Assembly (NCBI GenBank): GCA_963974055.1
Contig: CAXBCP010000062.1
Location: 1 to 13,087, forward strand
DNA from: CAXBCP01 sp963974055
GTDB lineage: Bacteria; Pseudomonadota; Alphaproteobacteria; MPNO01; UBA830
Length of the DNA: 13,087 nt
Reading direction: 5' to 3'
Part shown: piece after piece, positions 7,489 through 13,087 of the stretch
How the letters are laid out: every line of letters starts with the position of its first letter
How positions within the stretch are numbered: position 1 is the first letter of the stretch
Program-made: the position numbers and the translations under genes
The notes under the pieces: generated by a model
What the model saw: only the letters and a program-made list of their open reading frames with translations
Databases searched by the model: none
Told to the model about the DNA's origin: nothing

Positions 7489-7812
7489 TTAGCGGTTGAA
7501 ACGGGAAGCAAAAAGATTGAACAGCGGCCCGAAAATCAACGCGATGTACCAGCCGTATGCGAAGCTTTCGGCCAGCCCGAGGAAGAAACTCGGCCAGGTA
7601 AGCCAGGTGAAACCCGGCAATAATTTGAGCCAGGTTTCGTACATTGCCGCTTCTGGGAACCAGAGGTCGAAAAGCACGCACAGAACGAATGTGACGGCTA
7701 GGAATATGCCCAGGCTCATGCCGAATGCGATTACGGGAATACGCGCCGGTCTGGTCGCCGGGATTGGGGTCCCCGAATGAATCAGGCCGTTGTCGAGCGC
7801 GGGATCAGGCAT
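7489..7812 (-). CDS. DUF5676-like two-helix membrane protein
   Basis: A 107-residue protein with a Pro-rich hydrophilic N-terminus, one hydrophobic helix (about 26-50), an amphipathic segment with LPGFTWLTWPSFFLGLAESFAYGWY, and a second helix ending near residue 100. The PGF-x-x-x-WPSFFLG...E-x-x-x-YGW pattern resembles the DUF5676 family of small membrane proteins found with YHS and DUF2933 genes; this family call is from memory of the pattern. The open frame begins at TTG 7822-7824, but ATG at 7810-7812 is the better start because GGAGAG lies 4 bases before it. With that start the gene overlaps the end of the YHS gene by 8 bp, implying translational coupling. Function unknown. Confidence 0.75.
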   Translation of the reverse strand: MPDPALDNGLIHSGTPIPATRPARIPVIAFGMSLGIFLAVTFVLCVLFDLWFPEAAMYETWLKLLPGFTWLTWPSFFLGLAESFAYGWYIALIFGPLFNLFASRFNR

Positions 7813-8134
7813 GGTTCTCTCCAAGCTGCTTTAATGGAGCATCGGAATTTCCGCCGAGATACGACGCGGGCGCCGCTTCAAATCTTTCGCGGCAGTCCCG
7901 CGAACAGAAATAGTAGACGTGACCGTCGAAAACGCTCGGCTTGGCATCCGCGGTCTTGATCGTCTTGCCGCAGACAGGGTCGGTATCGGTGTCCGGCGGC
8001 ACCCAGACAGGCCTTTCTCCATCGCCTGCGTCTTTCGGGTCCTGGCCATGACCCATGACATGTGCGCCGCAACCGAATCGCATCATCAGAAAGATGATTG
8101 CGCCCCAAATTACGAACCACAGAATTCCCGACAT
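7805..8134 (-). CDS. Membrane-anchored YHS-domain protein
   Basis: A 109-residue protein with an N-terminal transmembrane helix (about 4-20), a short linker containing HVMGHG, and a YHS domain at 51-94. The domain shows DPVCGK (C55), a hydrophobic VYYFCSRDC pair (C77, C81) and the closing F-x-x-x-P-x-x-Y-L-G. The Cys triad is the usual soft-metal site of YHS/TRASH-like domains, so Cu(+) or similar metal binding is inferred. The same domain type appears fused at the N-terminus of the copper ATPase encoded on the other strand. The ATG follows an AAAGGAGAGG ribosome site. It is first in the minus-strand cluster and divergent from the response regulator gene across 262 bp, so its promoter should lie in 8135-8396. 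Confidence 0.9.
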   Translation of the reverse strand: MSGILWFVIWGAIIFLMMRFGCGAHVMGHGQDPKDAGDGERPVWVPPDTDTDPVCGKTIKTADAKPSVFDGHVYYFCSRDCRERFEAAPASYLGGNSDAPLKQLGENHA

Positions 8135-8322
8135 TTTTCCTCTCCTTTACATGGCAGGCAAGATGGGCTGCATTCCCTCTGGCGGGCGACCGGCTATGCG
8201 TTGACCGACATTCAGAACGAATAGCCAAGCGCAGGCGTATACGAACTTTGTCGATGACTGACTGCCAGGCACCAATGTTTAGCTTCCGCAGCGGTTTGAT
8301 AAGGATGAAATTGAAACAGAAT

Positions 8323-8344
8323 TTGACAGAAGGACGGTTTGACA
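8323..8344 (+). repeat. Two direct TTTGACA elements upstream of the response regulator
   Basis: TTTGACA occurs at 8323-8329 and again at 8338-8344, start-to-start distance 15 bp. The second copy merges into the palindrome at 8340-8354. Repeated half-sites of this kind are typical of OmpR-family operators, so autoregulation is inferred. They also contain TTGACA, which could serve as a -35 box, but no good -10 box lies 16-18 bp downstream of either. Confidence 0.45.
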
Positions 8345-8354
8345 AACTTTGTCA
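8340..8354. promoter_or_regulatory. CusR/CopR-like palindrome before the response regulator gene
   Basis: TGACAAA, a single C, then TTTGTCA form a perfect 7-bp inverted repeat. The described CusR/CopR copper box of enterobacteria is TGACAA-NN-TTGTCA; this site has the same half-sites with a three-base centre. It lies 43-57 bp upstream of the response regulator start, a fitting operator position. Binding by the neighbouring regulator is an inference. Confidence 0.5.
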
Positions 8355-8396
8355 CAATTTTTCGGTCCTGAGCCGGGGGTGGGGCCTCTAATATCG

Positions 8397-9122
8397 ATGG
8401 TCATGGATAAAACACCGCATTTGCTGATCGTCGACGATCACCGGGAAATTCGGGATCTCGTATCCCGGTTCATGATCAAGCACGAGTTTCGCGTCACGAC
8501 TGCGTGCGACGGCAAGGAGATGCGTAAAGCGCTTGAGGAAAACAGCATCGACCTGGTTGTTCTCGATCTCATGTTGCCAGGTGAAGACGGGCTTGCGCTG
8601 TGCCGGGATTTGCGCACGCGATCGAGTGTGCCGGTGATTATGCTGACCGCGATGGGCGAAGATACCGACCGGATTATCGGGTTGGAGATGGGCGCCGACG
8701 ACTATGTCGCAAAACCCTTCAATCCCCGGGAACTATTGGCGCGCATCAAGGCAGTCATGCGCCGCACGCAGTCCCTTCCGGGCGAAGACCGTGAAATGGG
8801 CTATGTGGTTGCCAAATTCGAGGGTTGGCTGTTCGATATTCGAAAGCGTCATCTCAAATCGAATGACGGCATCGTCATTCCTTTGAGTTCCGGAGAATTC
8901 AATCTGCTTTCGACGTTTGTACAATATCCGCAGCGCGTTTTGACACGCGATCAGCTGCTCGACTTTACGCGCAGCCGAAGCGCGGAATCGTTCGACAGGG
9001 CGATAGATACCCAGGTTAGCCGGCTGAGGCGCAAGGTCGAGGCGGACCCCAAAAACCCCGACTTGATTAAAACGGAATGGGGCGGCGGATACGTCTTTAC
9101 GCCGGAGGTGGTCTACGAATGA
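8397..9122 (+). CDS. OmpR-family response regulator
   Basis: A two-domain transcription regulator of 241 residues. The receiver domain (about 7-120) has the acidic pair D13-D14, phospho-acceptor D57 in VVLDLMLPGEDG, T84 in MLTAM and K106 in KPFNP. The C-terminal winged-helix effector (about 137-237) contains the RAIDTQVSRLRRKVE recognition helix and the WGGGYVF wing. It is phosphorylated by a partner kinase and then binds DNA as a dimer. The open frame reaches back to TTG 8349, but residues before the Met pair do not resemble a receiver start. ATG 8397 has a weak G-rich site (GGTGGGG) 12 bases upstream; ATG 8403 is equally possible. Its stop overlaps the kinase start by ATGA. The receiver sequence resembles general alphaproteobacterial OmpR-like regulators more than dedicated CusR proteins, so a copper role rests on context and the upstream palindrome. 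Confidence 0.93.
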   Translation: MVMDKTPHLLIVDDHREIRDLVSRFMIKHEFRVTTACDGKEMRKALEENSIDLVVLDLMLPGEDGLALCRDLRTRSSVPVIMLTAMGEDTDRIIGLEMGADDYVAKPFNPRELLARIKAVMRRTQSLPGEDREMGYVVAKFEGWLFDIRKRHLKSNDGIVIPLSSGEFNLLSTFVQYPQRVLTRDQLLDFTRSRSAESFDRAIDTQVSRLRRKVEADPKNPDLIKTEWGGGYVFTPEVVYE

Positions 9123-10501
9123 GAGTGTCTCTGCCCGGCAGTCTCGCAAGCCGTACGCTGATTGTGATGATTGTCGGGCTTATCATTTCTCATTTGCTCA
9201 GCATCGCCATTTACACCACCGATAGGCGGTCGGCGATCAATCTGGTTGGCGGAGAACACATTTCCGAACGGATGATTACGTTGGCACGTCTGATCGAGGG
9301 CGCGCCACCCGAAGAACGAAACCGGCTGGCTAAGCTTGCAAGCGAGAAGGTTTTATCGGTCAGCCTTGCCAGTGAGCCAAACGTTTCAAACGCGCTTCCC
9401 GAGAGCCAGGAGGAACAAATTCTGTCGAGCGTTTTTGCCGACCATCTGTCGGCAAGAGGTGTGCGGGAGTTTCGGTTAAGGTATCGCGATGCTCCGGCCG
9501 AAAAGGGAGGAGCCGTTTCAGATTTTGTCGACGGTTCGCATAAGCTGATGCAGGTGTCGCTGCGTCTCGATGGCGGCGGGTGGCTGAATTGTTCCGCGCT
9601 CATAAAAACCACATCGTCTATCTGGTCTCTGCGCTTTCTGTTGTCGCTGGGCGTCATGACTGTCGCCGTGATCGCTGTATCCGGTCTTGCCGTTTATCAT
9701 ATTAACGGTCCCCTTCGGACGTTTGCCGGCGCGGCGCGGCGGCTTGGCACGAATATCAATGCACCGCCATTGCCGGTTAAAGGCCCGCTTGAATTGCGGG
9801 CGGCGATTACCGCGTTCAACGATATGCAGGAACGGCTAAAGCGGTTGATCAGCGATCGCCGGCAAATGCTGGCGGCCGTTAGTCATGACCTTCGGACCCC
9901 GATTACGCTGCTGCGTCTCAGAACTGAGTTCGTGGAAAACGATTCCGAGCGCGAGAAAATGCTCGCCACTCTCACCGATATGGAGCAGATGGTTGAATCC
10001 ATCCTGCGTTTCGTACGCGACGACGCCGCTCACGAAGAAGTTCAATCCGTCGACCTGGTGGCGTTGATCAATGCGATTTGCGACGACATAAGCGATCTGG
10101 GAGGAAAAGCGGCTTTTAGCGGTCCGGACAAACTTGTCTATCCATGCCGGCCCATCGTGTTTAAGCGCGCACTGACCAATCTCATCGAAAATGCCGTGAA
10201 GTTCGGCGGCAGTGCCAGCGTCCGGCTGCGCGACACTGGGGAAAACATTCAAATCAGCGTCGAAGACGAGGGACCCGGCATGCCGGAATCCCAGCTCGAA
10301 GCGGTATTCGACCCGTTCTACCGGATTGAATCTTCGCGCTCTCGCGACACAGGGGGTGTGGGTTTGGGGCTAAGTGTAGCGCGCAGCATCGTAGATGCGC
10401 ATGGAGGACAGATCGTTCTGGCCAACCGTCCAACGGGTGGGCTGCAGGTTATGGTCGAATTGCCTCACAACGTCCCGGCCGCCGAGAAACCTGAGTATTG
10501 A
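9119..10501 (+). CDS. Membrane sensor histidine kinase (EnvZ-like)
   Basis: A 460-residue inner-membrane sensor kinase. TM1 is at about 12-32, followed by a periplasmic domain of about 135 residues, TM2 at 169-194, a HAMP linker at 195-247 and a HisKA segment with H256 in SHDLRTP as phospho-acceptor. The HATPase_c domain shows the N-box (N358 in NLIENAVKFG), the G1 box (D383 in DEGPGMP) and the G2 box (GGVGLGL at 412-418). The periplasmic domain is predicted helical, has a single Cys near TM2 (C158) and lacks an obvious His/Met cluster, so no metal site is evident. ATG 9119 overlaps the regulator stop by four bases, preferred over an upstream in-frame ATG at 9077 that lies inside the regulator gene. 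The last bases of the gene (stop TGA) lie within the -35 box of the next promoter. Confidence 0.93.
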   Translation: MRVSLPGSLASRTLIVMIVGLIISHLLSIAIYTTDRRSAINLVGGEHISERMITLARLIEGAPPEERNRLAKLASEKVLSVSLASEPNVSNALPESQEEQILSSVFADHLSARGVREFRLRYRDAPAEKGGAVSDFVDGSHKLMQVSLRLDGGGWLNCSALIKTTSSIWSLRFLLSLGVMTVAVIAVSGLAVYHINGPLRTFAGAARRLGTNINAPPLPVKGPLELRAAITAFNDMQERLKRLISDRRQMLAAVSHDLRTPITLLRLRTEFVENDSEREKMLATLTDMEQMVESILRFVRDDAAHEEVQSVDLVALINAICDDISDLGGKAAFSGPDKLVYPCRPIVFKRALTNLIENAVKFGGSASVRLRDTGENIQISVEDEGPGMPESQLEAVFDPFYRIESSRSRDTGGVGLGLSVARSIVDAHGGQIVLANRPTGGLQVMVELPHNVPAAEKPEY

Positions 10502-10528
10502 CCCTCCAGTAACTGGAGACCCTATCTT
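10498..10528 (+). promoter_or_regulatory. MerR/CueR-type promoter of the copper ATPase gene
   Basis: The -35 box is TTGACC (10498-10503) and the -10 box TATCTT (10523-10528). The spacer is 19 bp, longer than the normal 17 and diagnostic of promoters activated by MerR-family proteins. The spacer holds CTCCAGT-A-ACTGGAG (10504-10518), a perfect 7-bp-arm dyad closely resembling CueR/HmrR operators (ACCTTCC...GGAAGGT with CAGT/ACTG inner arms). The outermost bases deviate from symmetry (ACC on both sides). Transcription would begin near 10535, just before the ribosome site. Confidence 0.75.
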
Positions 10529-10540
10529 CTACCTCAGAAA

Positions 10541-10546
10541 GAGGAG
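10541..10546 (+). promoter_or_regulatory. Ribosome binding site fixing the GTG start of copA
   Basis: GAGGAG lies 7 bases upstream of the in-frame GTG at 10554. No ATG in this frame lies nearby, and upstream in-frame codons fall inside the kinase gene, so this site decides the start. Confidence 0.75.
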
Positions 10547-10553
10547 CAGCATT

Positions 10554-12932
10554 GTGGAAACAGAGTCAAAGCTACACGGACATTCGTTCGACACGGACAC
10601 CCACGCGCCCGACGCATCCGGGGCCATCGATCCCGTTTGCGGCATGTCGGTGGATACCTCGCTAGACAAGCCCACCCATACGTATAAGGGGCAAAACTTC
10701 CATTTTTGCAGCCAGGGTTGTCACGACAAATTTGTCGGGGACCCCGAGCATTATCTGTCCGGCGCACACAGGAAAGCCGCAGAAGAAGCGCCATCGGGCA
10801 CCATGTTTACATGTCCGATGCATCCCGAAATCGTCCAGGAAGGCCCCGGGACCTGCCCCATCTGCGGCATGGCGCTGGAGCCGATGGGGATTCCATCCGG
10901 CGATGAGGGCCCAAACCCCGAACTGGTCGACTTCCGACGCCGCTTCTGGGTTGGAGCTGCGCTGACCGTCCCCCTCCTGATCCTGGCGATGGGACCTTTC
11001 GTTGGACTTGGCGTTGTCCGCGACATTATCGGCGAGCGGACGACGCTCTGGACAGAATTCGCCCTCGGGACACCCGTCATCCTATGGGCGGGTTGGCCAT
11101 TCTTCGTACGTGGCTGGAATTCCGTTGTTACCTGGAACCTGAATATGTTCACGCTTATCGGGATGGGTGTCGGTGCGGCATACTCGTTCAGTATCGTTGC
11201 CGTTGTTGCACCGGGAATTTTCCCCGACGGTTTCCGCGATGCGCAAGGCAATGTGGGCGTTTATTTCGAGGCGGGGGCAGTGATCGTCGTCCTCGTCCTG
11301 CTCGGCCAAATGATGGAGCTGGGCGCGCGCGAGCGCACCGGCAGCGCGATCCGGGCTTTGCTGGATCTTGCCGCCAAAACCGCTCGTATTGTCCGCGAGA
11401 ACGGGAATGAAGAAGAAGTTCCCCTGGAAGATGTCCAGGTCGGAGATCATCTTCGCGTGCGCCCGGGTGACAAGGTTCCCGTCGACGGCGTCGTACTCGA
11501 AGGCCGCTCGTCAATCGACGAATCGATGATTTCCGGTGAACCGATCCCCGTCGAAAAGGTAGAGGGAGATCCAGTTACTGGCGCAACGATCAATGGGACG
11601 GGCAGCCTGGTGATGGAGGCTCAGCGGGTCGGCGCGGACACAATGCTCAGCCAGATCGTAGAGATGGTCGCGAATGCGCAGCGCAGCCGTGCGCCGATCC
11701 AGAAGCTTGCGGATTCTGTCGCGGGAAAATTTGTGCCCGCCGTCATCCTGGTGGCGATCGTATCGTTCGGTGTCTGGGCGATCTGGGGACCGGCGCCAGC
11801 TCTTTCTTATGCCCTTGTTAATGCCGTCGCGGTGCTGATCATCGCATGTCCGTGCGCTCTTGGCCTGGCGACACCGATGTCGATCATGACGGCGACGGGC
11901 CGGGGCGCGCAGGCGGGCGTCCTGATCAAGAACGCGGAAGCGTTGGAGAGGTTCGCAAAGGTAGACACGCTGATTATCGATAAGACCGGCACGCTGACGC
12001 AGGGCAAACCGAAGCTTGTCGCTATTCTCCCCGAGGCGGAACATACGGAAGAAGAGGTTTTGAAACTCGCCGCGAGCCTTGAGCGAGGCTCGGAACATCC
12101 CCTTGCCGAGGCCATCGTTACCGGGGCTGAAGAGCGCGGGGTAGCCTTGTCAAAAGCCGATGATTTCGAGGCCGTCACCGGCAAAGGCGTTAAAGGCATG
12201 GTGGACGGCCAGCGCGTCGCGCTTGGCAACGCCAAACTCGTCACGGATCTAGGTCTGGAAGGCGGCCGGCTTATGGAGACCGCGAATGCTCGGCGGGACG
12301 AGGGAGAGACTGTAATGTTCGTCATCGTCGATGCAGAGATAGCGGGTCTCGTTGCAGTTGCTGACCCGGTGAAAGAAACCACTCCAGAGGCGCTTGTTTC
12401 GCTACATGAGGCCGGTCTCAGGATTGTTATGGCGACCGGCGACAACGAGCGCACCGCGAAAGCTGTGGCGGCGAAACTGGGTATCGACGAAATCCGTGCG
12501 GATGTCCTGCCGGAAGACAAGGCGCGAATCATCAAGGAATTGCAGGCAGAAGGCAAAAAGGTCGCGATGGCCGGCGATGGCGTCAATGACGCGCCTGCCC
12601 TTGCTCAGGCCGATGTCGGGATTGCAATGGGTACGGGCGCCGACGTGGCTATCGAAAGCGCAGGATTCACGCTTATTAAGGGCGATCTCAACGGGATCGT
12701 CCGCGCCCGGCGGCTATCGCGGGCGACAATGCGGAACATCCGGCAGAATCTGTTTTTCGCCCTTGTCTATAACGCGTGCGGCGTACCTGTCGCTGCCGGT
12801 ATTTTGTTTCCATTCTTCGGCATCCTGATTTCACCGATGTTCGCAGCTGCAGCCATGAGCCTCTCATCGGTATCCGTTGTGGGCAACGCGCTGAGACTTC
12901 GGTCGGTCGATCTCGAACAAACCGGAAGATAG
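10554..12932 (+). CDS. copA: Cu(+)-exporting P1B-type ATPase with YHS and HMBD N-terminus
   Basis: A 792-residue ATP-driven exporter moving Cu(+) (possibly Ag(+)) from cytoplasm to periplasm. The N-terminus has a YHS domain (25-70; C29, C52, C56) and then a short heavy-metal-binding segment (84-112; FTCPMH with C87, CPICGM with C101 and C104) instead of the usual HMA domain. Eight membrane helices follow, the sixth with the ion-binding CPC (C432-P-C434). The actuator loop has SGEP with E329. The catalytic domain shows D476 in DKTGT (phosphorylation site), H515-P516 in SEHP and GDGVNDAP at 674-681. Y739-N740 in helix 7 and M768-x-x-S-S in helix 8 complete the Cu(+)-selective P1B-1 signature. 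The frame is open upstream into the kinase gene, but GTG 10554 with GAGGAG is the start. All catalytic residues are intact. It is preceded by a CueR-type promoter and followed after 4 bp by a small gene. Confidence 0.95.
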   Translation: METESKLHGHSFDTDTHAPDASGAIDPVCGMSVDTSLDKPTHTYKGQNFHFCSQGCHDKFVGDPEHYLSGAHRKAAEEAPSGTMFTCPMHPEIVQEGPGTCPICGMALEPMGIPSGDEGPNPELVDFRRRFWVGAALTVPLLILAMGPFVGLGVVRDIIGERTTLWTEFALGTPVILWAGWPFFVRGWNSVVTWNLNMFTLIGMGVGAAYSFSIVAVVAPGIFPDGFRDAQGNVGVYFEAGAVIVVLVLLGQMMELGARERTGSAIRALLDLAAKTARIVRENGNEEEVPLEDVQVGDHLRVRPGDKVPVDGVVLEGRSSIDESMISGEPIPVEKVEGDPVTGATINGTGSLVMEAQRVGADTMLSQIVEMVANAQRSRAPIQKLADSVAGKFVPAVILVAIVSFGVWAIWGPAPALSYALVNAVAVLIIACPCALGLATPMSIMTATGRGAQAGVLIKNAEALERFAKVDTLIIDKTGTLTQGKPKLVAILPEAEHTEEEVLKLAASLERGSEHPLAEAIVTGAEERGVALSKADDFEAVTGKGVKGMVDGQRVALGNAKLVTDLGLEGGRLMETANARRDEGETVMFVIVDAEIAGLVAVADPVKETTPEALVSLHEAGLRIVMATGDNERTAKAVAAKLGIDEIRADVLPEDKARIIKELQAEGKKVAMAGDGVNDAPALAQADVGIAMGTGADVAIESAGFTLIKGDLNGIVRARRLSRATMRNIRQNLFFALVYNACGVPVAAGILFPFFGILISPMFAAAAMSLSSVSVVGNALRLRSVDLEQTGR

Positions 12933-12936
12933 ATCG

Positions 12937-13087
12937 ATGAAATTTCCGGTGTATCTGAGTTCTATGCCAACCTTCAGCGGGGTGTTTTTAAGCACTCCCG
13001 CGCTTGCGAATGATCAGGTCCATTCCACCAATATGATGTGGGATGGCAAGGGGTTCATGGGCCCCTTTATTATGATTTTCTCGTTCG
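12937..13087 (+). CDS. Small secreted/membrane protein, 3'-truncated (possibly SHOCT type)
   Basis: An open frame starts at ATG 12937, 4 bp after the ATPase stop, and runs without a stop to the window end (50 codons visible). It begins MKFPVYLSS, with a signal-like hydrophobic stretch ending in STPALAND, a plausible cleavage site near ALA. After a short linker comes NMMWDGKGFMGPFIMIFSF, a Met/Trp/Gly segment entering a membrane helix. This layout resembles small SHOCT-domain membrane proteins that often follow copper ATPase genes, but the diagnostic C-terminal SHOCT helix lies outside the window. A purine run (GGAAGATAG) lies in the expected ribosome-site region, partly within the ATPase coding end, suggesting coupling. 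Confidence 0.6.
   Translation, partial: MKFPVYLSSMPTFSGVFLSTPALANDQVHSTNMMWDGKGFMGPFIMIFSF

Larger units (their letters stand above)
8135..8396. other. Divergent intergenic control region
   Basis: This 262-bp non-coding region separates the minus-strand YHS cluster from the plus-strand response regulator operon and must carry promoters for both. The half nearer the regulator is AT-richer and contains repeated TTTGACA/TGTCAAA elements (annotated separately). I could not assign convincing -35/-10 pairs with normal spacing on either strand. No small gene or RNA was recognised in it. Confidence 0.7.

Noticed and set aside
8201..8206. TTGACC in the divergent region as a second MerR-type -35 box
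   Set aside because: No dyad follows it and no -10-like sequence is found 19 bp downstream.
9077..9118. Upstream ATG extending the histidine kinase by 14 codons
   Set aside because: It lies inside the response regulator gene. The ATGA overlap start at 9119 gives a normal basic leader directly before TM1.
10395..10553. Open-frame extension of the copper ATPase into the kinase gene
   Set aside because: The extra residues show no domain, overlap coding sequence in another frame, and lie upstream of the ribosome site and promoter.
11807..12586. Minus-strand open frame of 259 codons within copA
   Set aside because: Ser/Ala/Thr-rich antisense shadow of the intact ATPase.

Overview
The window looks like part of an alphaproteobacterial chromosome. 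The grounds are moderately high GC (roughly 57% by eye), gene content and protein style: an OmpR/EnvZ-like pair of alphaproteobacterial type, paired CBS-BON proteins and a YHS-type copper ATPase. No rRNA, tRNA, CRISPR, integrase, transposase or IS end was seen. Base composition looks even along its length, so nothing here marks a recent insertion. The taxonomic guess rests on protein appearance only.

The left edge holds the 3' part of a plus-strand gene for a membrane class III adenylate cyclase (1-1209). It converges on a long run of ten minus-strand genes (8134 down to 1245). Read in transcription order these are: a membrane-anchored YHS-domain protein, a DUF5676-like two-helix protein, a DUF2933-like protein with a His-rich tail, an isoprenylcysteine-methyltransferase-like membrane enzyme, a CBS-CBS-BON protein, an APC-family permease, an EamA/DMT permease, a secreted Met-rich protein, a second CBS-CBS-BON protein, and a TVP38/DedA-type membrane protein. 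The first four are very tightly packed, with 8-bp and 4-bp overlaps and an 18-bp gap. The later gaps of 36-166 bp may hold extra promoters.

Diverging from this run, after a 262-bp regulatory region (8135-8396), are a plus-strand OmpR-type response regulator, its membrane histidine kinase (ATGA overlap), and a Cu(+)-type P1B ATPase (copA) with an N-terminal YHS domain plus a second Cys-containing metal-binding segment. The 5' end of a small secreted or membrane protein gene runs off the right edge.

The main theme is copper (soft metal) handling. The ATPase would export Cu(+) from the cytoplasm. The YHS, Met-rich and His-rich proteins could bind or pass metal at the membrane and in the periplasm. 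The two-component system could sense envelope stress or metal. The CBS-BON, permease and DedA genes look like an accompanying envelope or stress module.

The most striking non-coding signal is a textbook MerR/CueR-type promoter in front of copA: TTGACC, a 19-bp spacer filled by a 15-bp near-perfect palindrome, then TATCTT. Its -35 box contains the stop codon of the kinase gene. copA may therefore be controlled both by read-through from the two-component genes and by a CueR-like regulator encoded outside this window. A second palindrome, resembling known CusR/CopR copper boxes, lies in front of the response regulator gene. No gap exceeds 300 bases.
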